Assembly: GCA_021404525.1 (NCBI GenBank)
Contig: JAAWWE010000008.1
Coordinates: 62,001 to 126,000, forward strand
Origin: Rhodobiaceae bacterium
GTDB taxonomy: Bacteria; Pseudomonadota; Alphaproteobacteria; Parvibaculales; Parvibaculaceae
Direction of reading: 5' to 3'
DNA length: 64,000 nucleotides
A program made the position numbers and the translations under genes. The notes under the pieces were generated by a model that was not told the DNA's origin, made no database searches, and was given only the letters and a program-made list of their open reading frames with translations. Below, piece after piece: positions 18,165 to 25,284 of this stretch; the stretch's first letter is position 1; each line of letters opens with the position of its first letter.

Positions 18165-18240
18165 TGAGGTTGCAAGAGCCTCGTGACTCGTAAGAACCCC
18201 TCGTAGAGCCCCCGGCGCGCCCCCTCGCCGGGGGCATTTC
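18165..18240 (+). ncRNA. Candidate small RNA ending in a strong hairpin
   Basis: The stretch between two convergently placed gene ends has a promoter-like sequence at 18130-18158, a small hairpin (GAGG with CCTC around 18165-18182) and then a perfect 10-bp GC hairpin (18208-18217 with 18226-18235) followed by ATTTCGTT. The C-rich loop CGCCCCCT could pair with purine-rich ribosome-binding sites. There is no coding frame in between. The hairpin might instead be the terminator of the minus-strand gene at 18268-18576, although on that strand it lacks a T-run. Confidence 0.35.
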
Positions 18241-18267
18241 GTTGGGCGACCAAACCTTCAAACGAGC

Positions 18268-18576
18268 TTACTGACTCTTGTCCACGCCAAGAATTTTGTA
18301 TCCCGCCGGTGTCAATTTGCAGACAAGCCAATTGGGTTTAACCGGGTTGGCAAACCAGGGCTCTGCCCACCCCCGCGCAATGCAGGAACGGATCGTTCGA
18401 ATGTCAATTTCCTGGCCTTCATCATCAAAGAGCGGCAGCTTGCCACCGGGCTCCTTCAAACCTCGGATCAGGTATCGGATTTGCGCCCAAGTGGGTTTGG
18501 CGTGCCGGTCCGCCGCCCGTGCGGCAGCGCCGTCTACCGCTTCCGTTTCCGTCTTCATCTCGTCACTGCCAGGCAT
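18268..18576 (-). CDS. Conserved small protein of unknown function, winged-helix-like
   Basis: The 102-residue protein has an unstructured first 25 residues followed by a compact domain with the pattern WAQIRYLIRGL, IRTIRSCIARGWAEPWF and CKLTPAGYKIL. The last part reads like the wing-preceding segment of MarR-type winged-helix proteins (a basic, wing-like turn ending in LTxAG), so a small DNA- or protein-binding role is possible. I cannot name a family. An alternative start is the ATG at 18558. The gene is separated from its neighbours on both sides. Confidence 0.6.
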   Translation of the reverse strand: MPGSDEMKTETEAVDGAAARAADRHAKPTWAQIRYLIRGLKEPGGKLPLFDDEGQEIDIRTIRSCIARGWAEPWFANPVKPNWLVCKLTPAGYKILGVDKSQ

Positions 18577-18773
18577 AGACTTGATCCCGTCGGAGCGCCG
18601 TGCACCGCGCGCGCAATTCGGCTTGAGAGCAAATCCTGAACCTTTGCGTCAAATGCAGCAAGCTCTAGAGACAAAGCACTATCCAACCGCAAGGCAAAGC
18701 CCCCATCAGAGTTGACTCTCGCGGTGCAATCCAACACCCTTCAATCTCTCAGAGGCCAAGAGAAAAAATCCTT

Positions 18774-20924
18774 ATGGAACAAGTAGATCGCCCCACATCT
18801 TCTCTGTCCGTCGCAAGTGAGCCTGCGGCCGGCCCGAGCCTTTCTGCAGCGCCGGCGAACGAAGATTCCGCCGCCACGGGAGAGCTCTACCGCCTGATGT
18901 CGCGGCGCCCAAGCCGGACAATTTTGACAGTTGCGGTTGCCCTCACCGCCCTTTGGGTCGGTTCCATGATCGCCTATGTCGCCGGATTTTACGGGTTGAA
19001 TGGATTGGTGGCCGCGCCTCGGGCGGAGCTGGCTCTGCTCGCCGCCGCCGCTCTGGCCCCGTTGACCCTTATCTGGCTTGTGGCCTTTATCGCCTGGCGC
19101 AGTCAGGAAATGCGCCTGATGGCAGACGCCCTTGCCCGAACGGCGCTCCGCCTCACTGAGCCTGAAGAAACCGCCATAGGCGATGTTGCCCGCCTCGGTA
19201 ATCAGGTCGCTCATCACCTGGATACGGTGAATAAAGGCATAGACGACGCTCTTGCCCGAGCGGCGGCCCTCAACATCATGCTGCAGGAACAGCTCACCGA
19301 TATTGATGCAGGAAGCGAGCGCGCCGAGATCCGGGCGTCCAAACTGCGGGAATTGCTGGGTGACCATAAGCAGGCGCTTGAAGGCCTGTCTCAATCATTG
19401 GGCAATGAGACTGATACCGTAACGCGACACCTGTCAGGTCAGATTGCCTCCGTACGCAGCATAACAGCCTCTGCCGAACAGAAGATGGAAGCGGCAAGCG
19501 AACGACTGCGCCACCAGTCAGAGGCGCTATCTCGCGCCAGCGAGGCTGCAATCGGCGGCGCTGACGCCACAACCTCCATGCTTGACCGACAATCATCGCG
19601 CCTGGAAGTGGTTGCACAGACGGCACTTTCTAAGGCGGATGGCCTTACCGAACGCTACGAAGCACAGCGCGATGCCATTGCCGAGGCGGCACTGGCGCTT
19701 GAGAGCGAACGCAACCGCCTGGACGCCTCATTTGAAAAGCACCGCACCCTCATTGAGAACACATCCGGGCAAATGGCAGAGAGAACCATCGAGATCGACG
19801 AAGCGGTGGCCCGCCTCTCCAGAGAGCTTACCCACTCCATGGAAACGGCATCATCCCGCGCCAAGGAACTGGGTACCACTTTTGCGGGAGAGGTGAACGC
19901 CATTACCCGCGCAGCCAACGATGCTGCAAACACGGTGGGCGATGCGTCGCGTAGCGCCAGCGACGGCCTGGAAGCCGCCACAGCTACCTTTGGTAATGCC
20001 GCTAAACAGACAACTGAGGCAGCCCAGGCGGCCTCAAACTCTATTGAGAAAGCGGCCTCTGAGATTGAAAGCGCCATCGCGGCACGCTCCAACGCCGCGG
20101 CCAAAAAGCTGGATGAACGCATTGTAGACTTGCGGTCTGAGATGGAAAAATCCGCAACCGACGCAGAAGCCGCTGGCGAGCGCCTTGGCGCTGCAATGTT
20201 TGGCATTGGCGGTGCTGCAAAAGAAGCCGGACGGGCCCTTCACACAGCAGCCGAAGACCTTGAAAAAAGGATGGCGGAACTGCCGGAGGAAGCCGCAGAC
20301 GGCGCACAAGCCCTTCAGCGGGTTTTGGAAGATCAGGTATCCGCCCTTGCCTCAATTGCCGAAATCGTCGTGCGCCACGCCCGCAATCTGGATCGAACTG
20401 GGCCACAGCGTGCTGTGACACCGCCAATCACAGCACCCCAAGCCGCAACGCCGCATAACACCGCCGGACGTCCACCAGAAAATGGCACTTGGGGCATCTC
20501 AGACCTTCTTGCTGCTGCAGGCCATGCAGAACGCCCCAACCCACAAGCCAATGATGGGGAACTTCACAGACGGTCCTTGCACATTATCGAGAGCCTTCAA
20601 TCTATTGCCATTGACCTCGACCGGGCACTTGAGCAAAGCCCTCCAGCAGACCTTTGGCGCCGCTACCAGGCAGGTGAGCGCAACGTCTTCGCCCGGCGTC
20701 TCTATAACCTGCAGGGACGAGAACTTTACGACCAGATAGCTCAGAAATACTCAAGCGAACGCGAGTTCCGGGAGAATGCCGACAAGTTCATGGTGCAGTT
20801 TGAACAACTGCTCACCGAAGCTGCCGAACGGGATCGGGAAGGTATCCTCGCAGATACCTACCTCACCTCGGATACCGGGAAGGTCTACCTGCTGCTCGCG
20901 CAGGCTACGGGTCGCCTCTCCTGA
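18774..20924 (+). CDS. Large coiled-coil inner-membrane protein of unknown function
   Basis: The 716-residue protein has a variable N-terminal tail, two transmembrane helices at about 47-75 and 80-107, then roughly 380 residues of Ala/Glu/Ser-rich coiled coil (about 115-525) without proline. A disordered Pro-rich linker (about 545-585) leads to a compact conserved C-terminal domain of about 120 residues with the motif DLWRRYQAGERNVFARRLY. The layout resembles MCP-like or apolipoprotein-like helical rods attached to the membrane and is seen in uncharacterised alphaproteobacterial proteins. There are no methylation-helix or signalling-tip motifs of chemoreceptors. A role in polar or envelope organisation is speculation. 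Confidence 0.7.
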   Translation: MEQVDRPTSSLSVASEPAAGPSLSAAPANEDSAATGELYRLMSRRPSRTILTVAVALTALWVGSMIAYVAGFYGLNGLVAAPRAELALLAAAALAPLTLIWLVAFIAWRSQEMRLMADALARTALRLTEPEETAIGDVARLGNQVAHHLDTVNKGIDDALARAAALNIMLQEQLTDIDAGSERAEIRASKLRELLGDHKQALEGLSQSLGNETDTVTRHLSGQIASVRSITASAEQKMEAASERLRHQSEALSRASEAAIGGADATTSMLDRQSSRLEVVAQTALSKADGLTERYEAQRDAIAEAALALESERNRLDASFEKHRTLIENTSGQMAERTIEIDEAVARLSRELTHSMETASSRAKELGTTFAGEVNAITRAANDAANTVGDASRSASDGLEAATATFGNAAKQTTEAAQAASNSIEKAASEIESAIAARSNAAAKKLDERIVDLRSEMEKSATDAEAAGERLGAAMFGIGGAAKEAGRALHTAAEDLEKRMAELPEEAADGAQALQRVLEDQVSALASIAEIVVRHARNLDRTGPQRAVTPPITAPQAATPHNTAGRPPENGTWGISDLLAAAGHAERPNPQANDGELHRRSLHIIESLQSIAIDLDRALEQSPPADLWRRYQAGERNVFARRLYNLQGRELYDQIAQKYSSEREFRENADKFMVQFEQLLTEAAERDREGILADTYLTSDTGKVYLLLAQATGRLS

Positions 20925-20946
20925 ACGAAGGAAGGCACCAAGCTCT

Positions 20947-21600
20947 CTAGCTAGCAGGCTCCACCCGCTCTGCGGCGATGATCTCGTCATAGGCCCACAG
21001 TGCAATCGCAGACAAGACGTCTGAATTTGCCTCATCAAACGCGCCCACCACGTCAATGGTGCGCGTACTCTCCGACTCTTTCACGCTCTCAAAACGGCGG
21101 CTCGCAATAACTGTGTCGCTGAAGCGACGGACAAGCTTCGTATTGATCTGAACGCGAACATCGTCCATCTCAGAGCCTTCACTTTCCACGCCAAACCGCG
21201 AAATAGAGACCTGCAGCAAATAGTCAGATCGAATACCTGCAGAGCGAGGACCAACCGCCTGAAAGCGTCCCCCTTGGTCCATGGCGTCAACCAAAAGAAC
21301 CTGAACCATATCGGGCACCCGGTCCGCCCATCGCGCGCCTGAGAAATACCTGATTTCGTTGGCGGATGGCTGAAACACAATCCGGTTCGAGTTAAGAGCC
21401 GCAGGCGCTTCCGGCGCATCAACCACAATCTGTGTCGATACCTGCGGTCTGTTCTGCCCAAAATCAATCGTCGGTGCTGTAAGCACATAAATGTCAGGCG
21501 CTTCATTTGTCCCGACGGCAGCAAGCGCACAAGCCTGAAGCGCGACAGCAACCATTGCGACACCCACAAACCGCGTAAATCTGACTGGATGCTTCTTCAT
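20947..21600 (-). CDS. ABC-type transport auxiliary lipoprotein (PqiC/YmbA-like) of the Mla operon
   Basis: The 217-residue protein is a lipoprotein: the lipobox LQAC places the lipidated cysteine at residue 24. The mature part shows the family pattern YVLTAPT, followed by a central IRYFSGARWADRVPDMVQ segment and DYLLQVSISRF, as in the auxiliary lipoproteins that accompany MCE transporters. It probably links the MlaD ring to the outer membrane. The ATG at 21600 is chosen because it begins a canonical signal peptide and is preceded by AGGACG. Only one base separates it from the mlaD stop, so it is the last gene of the four-gene operon. Confidence 0.83.
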   Translation of the reverse strand: MKKHPVRFTRFVGVAMVAVALQACALAAVGTNEAPDIYVLTAPTIDFGQNRPQVSTQIVVDAPEAPAALNSNRIVFQPSANEIRYFSGARWADRVPDMVQVLLVDAMDQGGRFQAVGPRSAGIRSDYLLQVSISRFGVESEGSEMDDVRVQINTKLVRRFSDTVIASRRFESVKESESTRTIDVVGAFDEANSDVLSAIALWAYDEIIAAERVEPAS

Positions 21601-21601
21601 T

Positions 21602-22552
21602 TTATCGTCCTGATTCCGGTTCATATTCTGGTGTGTCGCTTCCAAGCAGGAAGCCCGCTGGGTCTCCCTCAGCACGGGAGACAAAACGTTCCAATGCGGC
21701 AACCATGTCTCTCGCCTCTTCAATGAGAAGCGGCAGCTGCCCCAACCCATCGCGGGTGAAACTATTGATCGAGCTTCTATTGTTCGACAGGACCAGCTCA
21801 AGTTCTTCTGCGACGCGCCCATAGGACGCAGCTGCGCCTTTGGCTTCCCGCACCAGGGCAGTCACATCGTTCTCCATCAAATCATCCGCTGTACCCGCTA
21901 GACTTTCAAGCTTGCCTGTCGCGGCTGCGACGTCTGAGGTAATTGTATTGATGTTCTCAAGTGTCCCTGAAATATCACCCGAGCTACCCGCCAGCTCGGC
22001 TGAAAGTATCTCCAGGTTAGACACAATGGTTTTAATTGAGCTTTGATTTTCCCGAACCAGAAGTCGGACATCTCTCAAGAGCGCATTTGCGTTTTCGATC
22101 GCATCCGGCGCACTCATAAAAAGCTCCTGAAACGCAGACGGCGCGGCAATAATTGTGGGATAAGATTCTCCGGCCTGAGGCATCAGCGGCGGAGAGGTTG
22201 ACGTCCCACCTGTCAACTCAATCTGTGCCACACCCGTCAGGCCAAACAACTCCAACTTGGCATCCGTGTCTTCTTTCACAGGGGTCCGGGCATCCAATTC
22301 AACAAGCGCAACCACCTTGCTCGGGTCATCTTCCGCCAGATGGAGGTCGACCACACGTCCGACAGGGATCCCATTATATTGGACAACCCCTGACTCGGTC
22401 AGGCCTGAAACAGAGCCAGAGAAGACAATCTCATAATAGGCATAGGTTCGGTCGAGCTGCACCCGGCCAACCCACAGCGCAAACAGGAAGAGAGCCGCAA
22501 TTGTTGCCAAAGCAAAGGCGCCAATCATGATATTGTTGGATTTGATTTCCAT
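21602..22552 (-). CDS. mlaD: MCE-domain lipid transport protein (MlaD-like)
   Basis: This 316-residue protein has one N-terminal membrane anchor (about residues 9-30), an MCE domain at about 35-115 (YYEIVFSGSVSGLTESGVV, YNGIPVGRV, LFGLTGVAQIELTGG), and a long helical C-terminal part (about 140-300) that would form the extended tube or coiled coil. Such proteins make hexameric rings that carry phospholipid across the periplasm. It lies nine bases after the ATPase gene in an operon with MlaE and an auxiliary lipoprotein. The protein is longer than E. coli MlaD and closer in layout to alphaproteobacterial MCE proteins. Confidence 0.88.
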   Translation of the reverse strand: MEIKSNNIMIGAFALATIAALFLFALWVGRVQLDRTYAYYEIVFSGSVSGLTESGVVQYNGIPVGRVVDLHLAEDDPSKVVALVELDARTPVKEDTDAKLELFGLTGVAQIELTGGTSTSPPLMPQAGESYPTIIAAPSAFQELFMSAPDAIENANALLRDVRLLVRENQSSIKTIVSNLEILSAELAGSSGDISGTLENINTITSDVAAATGKLESLAGTADDLMENDVTALVREAKGAAASYGRVAEELELVLSNNRSSINSFTRDGLGQLPLLIEEARDMVAALERFVSRAEGDPAGFLLGSDTPEYEPESGR

Positions 22553-22561
22553 CTGTCTTCT

Positions 22562-23344
22562 CTATCCCTGCCCAATCGCTGACGCCTGCGCCGCCCGCGC
22601 ACGAGGACCCGTAAAATACTCTTTGATCCATGGATGGTCGCTGCGCAGCATATCATCCATGGTCCCCTGAAGCGTAACACGCTTATCGGCAAGAACCGCG
22701 ATGCGATCACACGTGGCGTGCAAAGTATCGAGGTCATGCGTCACCAGAAAAACAGTCAACCCAAGCGTTCTTTGAAGATCCCGGATCAACGTATCAAAAG
22801 CAGCGGCGCCAATGGGGTCCAGCCCTGCTGTCGGCTCATCGAGAAACAGGATGTTCGGATCGAGCGCCAGAGCGCGGGCAAGCCCGGCCCGCTTCCGCAT
22901 ACCGCCGGAAAGCTCCGAGGGAAACTTGGTGCAGGCGTCTGACGGCAATCCCACCATGGTAATTTTGAGAGCCGCCAGCTCATCCATCAGATCCACCGGA
23001 AGACCCAAATGTTCCCGATAAGGAACCTGGACATTTTCAGCCACCGTGAGCGCTGAAAACAAAGCCCCGTCCTGGAACAAGATACCCCACTGCTGCTCGA
23101 GCCGCTTCCGTTCTTCTTCATCCATCTCGGAAATCGTGCGACCAAGCACAGTCACAGTGCCAGCCGTTGGGCGCTGGAGACCCACAATGGAGCGAAGCAA
23201 CACGGACTTACCTGTTCCCGATCCACCAACGATACCCAAGACCTCGCCTCGTTTCACATCAAGATCCAGGTTTTCATGAACGACCTGAGATCCAAACTGG
23301 TTCCGCAGACCTCGCACGCGAATGATCGGCTCTTCATCGCTCAT
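22562..23344 (-). CDS. mlaF: ABC transporter ATPase (MlaF-like)
   Basis: The 260-residue ATPase shows Walker A GGSGTGKS (40-47), Q-loop near FQDGALFSALTV, signature LSGGM (145-149) and Walker B ILFLDEPTAGLDP (165 onwards), with the switch histidine in VTHDLDTL. The QDGALFSALTVAEN segment is typical of the Mla/Ttg2A subgroup. It powers lipid exchange by the MlaE permease dimer. The start lies three bases after the MlaE stop, so translation is likely coupled. Confidence 0.92.
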   Translation of the reverse strand: MSDEEPIIRVRGLRNQFGSQVVHENLDLDVKRGEVLGIVGGSGTGKSVLLRSIVGLQRPTAGTVTVLGRTISEMDEEERKRLEQQWGILFQDGALFSALTVAENVQVPYREHLGLPVDLMDELAALKITMVGLPSDACTKFPSELSGGMRKRAGLARALALDPNILFLDEPTAGLDPIGAAAFDTLIRDLQRTLGLTVFLVTHDLDTLHATCDRIAVLADKRVTLQGTMDDMLRSDHPWIKEYFTGPRARAAQASAIGQG

Positions 23345-23347
23345 AGA

Positions 23348-24490
23348 TCAAATTCCTATCGCAGTGAAGAAAACAGCAAACAATGCATCAAGCACAATGA
23401 CCATAAAAATGGACTGCACCACAGAACGTGTTGTCTGCACACCAACGGACTCGGCACTTCCGGTCACCCGCATGCCGGCGTAACAGCCGATCATCGCGAT
23501 CACCAGAGCCATGAAGGGTGCTTTCAATATTCCCACACCAAAGGTCCAGAAATCAGCGGCCTCCGACAAACGCACAATGAAGACACCCGGCGACGTGTCC
23601 AGCATCTGCCAAACCATCAACGCCCCACCAACCAGCCCCATAATGTCGGCAACAAATGTGAGAAGCGGCAGCATGATGACGAGCGCCAACACGCGCGGCA
23701 CCACCAGCATATCCATGGGGTCGAGCCCAAGAGTGCGCATCGCATCCACTTCTTCGCGCATCTTCATCGAACCGATTTCGGCGGTGAACGCGCTGCCCGA
23801 ACGACCTGCAACAATGATAGCGGTCAAAAGAATACCGATCTCACGCAAGAAGGTGATGGCGACCATATTCACAGTGAAGACCTCTGCCCCAAACTTTTGG
23901 AGCTGGACGGCACCTTGCTGCGCAAGAACGCCACCAATGAGGAAAGTCATGAGGCAAACAATGGGCAGAGCATCAAGACCAGCACGTTCCATATGATGCA
24001 CGAGGGGAACAACCCGTAACCGGCTGGGGTGTTTGACCGTCCGCCAGAGCACCTCCAGCAAGAGCCCGAAAAAACCAAGAAGGCCTCGGACTTCATTTGC
24101 AACCGAAATAAGGGTCGCGCCGACCCTATTGGCGAGCTGAATATAGGCTGGCGGGCTTGGCAGGCGCAGATTGAAGCCAAATCGATATCCCTCGGCAACA
24201 TCCAGCAATGTTCGAATTTCAGGCGTTTCGCCTCGATAGGAAACCCGCAGACCGGCAACACGCAATTGCTCACTGGTGCGATGAAGCAGCCAGGCGCCAG
24301 CGGTATCGAGCCGCGTCAGTCCTGTTAGGTCGATGACCGCATCTCTCCCACGAGAGCGTTTCGGGCTGATCTCTCTAAGCGGCGCATCAAGATCACGAAC
24401 CAACCGCACGGTCCACGCGCCTTTGGCACGCACAAGGAAGCCGACCTCTGCTTCCTCTGTCTCCAATGTCGCTGTCGTCGTCCCGCTCAT
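23348..24490 (-). CDS. mlaE: ABC permease MlaE with N-terminal STAS domain
   Basis: The 380-residue protein joins a STAS-like domain (about residues 1-110, with DLTGLTRLDTAGAWLL) to the MlaE permease (about 115-380), which shows LIVCLMTFLIGGVLAQQG-like and EIGILLTAIIVAGRSG segments and five or six membrane helices. In E. coli the STAS protein MlaB is separate; here it is fused, a common alternative arrangement. It is the first gene of the operon mlaE-mlaF-mlaD-lipoprotein, transcribed from the divergent region at 24491-24723. Confidence 0.9.
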   Translation of the reverse strand: MSGTTTATLETEEAEVGFLVRAKGAWTVRLVRDLDAPLREISPKRSRGRDAVIDLTGLTRLDTAGAWLLHRTSEQLRVAGLRVSYRGETPEIRTLLDVAEGYRFGFNLRLPSPPAYIQLANRVGATLISVANEVRGLLGFFGLLLEVLWRTVKHPSRLRVVPLVHHMERAGLDALPIVCLMTFLIGGVLAQQGAVQLQKFGAEVFTVNMVAITFLREIGILLTAIIVAGRSGSAFTAEIGSMKMREEVDAMRTLGLDPMDMLVVPRVLALVIMLPLLTFVADIMGLVGGALMVWQMLDTSPGVFIVRLSEAADFWTFGVGILKAPFMALVIAMIGCYAGMRVTGSAESVGVQTTRSVVQSIFMVIVLDALFAVFFTAIGI

Positions 24491-24625
24491 AACCGCCTTG
24501 ACTGCCCCTATCCGGCCAAACCCCCATCGAATTTCCGGTCTTATTTTGACCGATTTCCCCCGGTTTCTTGTAACACAAGAACCGCGTCATACGGCCACAT
24601 TGCCTGAGCTTTTTGGGAGATTAGG

Positions 24626-24652
24626 TTGACCTCTTAGCTATTCATGTAAGAT
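24626..24652 (+). promoter_or_regulatory. Possible promoter of the cytochrome c gene
   Basis: TTGACC (24626-24631) and TAAGAT (24647-24652) are separated by 15 bases, shorter than ideal, about 70 bases before the cytochrome start. The flanking CATGT/ACATG inverted repeat (24643-24658) overlaps the -10 element. This is a weak call; the rest of 24491-24723 must also hold the Mla promoter, which I could not place. Confidence 0.3.
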
Positions 24653-24723
24653 GACATGTGTTTGTTAGACCACCAAGGGGTACGGGCGTTCTATTTTGGC
24701 GCCACACTGAAACGAGGAAAGTG

Positions 24724-25170
24724 ATGAACCAGTTAGTCAAAGGTCTCTCCATTCTGGGCCTATCTCTCGCACTGCCACTGGCGGCACAAGCAAGCGAACC
24801 AGATTTGGGCAAAGGCGCGAAAGTTTTTAAGAAATGTGCTGCCTGCCACACCCTTGCTGAAGGAGAAGGCAACAAGATCGGCCCAGCGCTCTATGGGATG
24901 TTTGACCGTCCAGTCGCCTCAGCTGCAGACTTCAACTTTTCTGACGGCATGACGGCCCGCGCCGCTGAAATCGGCACATGGACCGATGAAAATCTGGCTG
25001 AATATCTCACCAAGCCACGCGACTACGTACCCGGCACAAACATGTCTTTCGTTGGTCTGCGGAAAGAAAAGGATCGGGTGAACCTGATTGCTTATCTCCG
25101 CCAGGAAACCGGCGCGGCGGCTGCAGACGCTGAGACTGAAGAAGAAGCGGAAGCGCCTGCGGCTGAGTAA
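24724..25170 (+). CDS. Class I cytochrome c (c550/c2-like), periplasmic
   Basis: The 148-residue precursor has a signal peptide ending near AAQASE, a haem-binding CAACH motif about residue 38 and a methionine ligand in GTNMSF near residue 102, so it is a soluble monohaem cytochrome of the mitochondrial/c2 type. It would carry electrons between the bc1 complex and terminal oxidases or other acceptors. The last 20 residues are almost all Ala and Glu, an unusual acidic tail. The start at 24724 follows GAGGAAAG; upstream codons in the frame do not encode a signal peptide. A very stable terminator follows at 25193-25274. Confidence 0.9.
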   Translation: MNQLVKGLSILGLSLALPLAAQASEPDLGKGAKVFKKCAACHTLAEGEGNKIGPALYGMFDRPVASAADFNFSDGMTARAAEIGTWTDENLAEYLTKPRDYVPGTNMSFVGLRKEKDRVNLIAYLRQETGAAAADAETEEEAEAPAAE

Positions 25171-25192
25171 TCCCGATCATCAAAGTTCGAAA

Positions 25193-25274
25193 GAGGCGGC
25201 TCTTCAGCGTTTTCAACAAAAGTAGTAGACTTTTGTGGTTGGAAAACGCGGCAGATAAGGGAGCCGCCTTTTTT
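25193..25274 (+). terminator. Nested three-stem hairpin with T-run
   Basis: Three inverted repeats are nested inside each other: GGCGGCTC (25195-25202) with GAGCCGCC (25261-25268); GCGTTTTC (25207-25214) with GAAAACGC (25242-25249); and AAAAGT (25218-25223) with ACTTTT (25229-25234). Six Ts follow at 25269-25274. It lies between the convergent cytochrome c and TRAP transporter genes. On the minus strand the outer stem is followed by a short CTCTTTC, so it may stop transcription from both sides. Confidence 0.8.
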
Positions 25275-25284
25275 GTGTCTTGCC

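Noticed and set aside
20947..24490. Mla operon as an unusual system
   Set aside because: Fusion of STAS to MlaE and a terminal lipoprotein instead of MlaC/MlaB is a common alphaproteobacterial arrangement and not novel.
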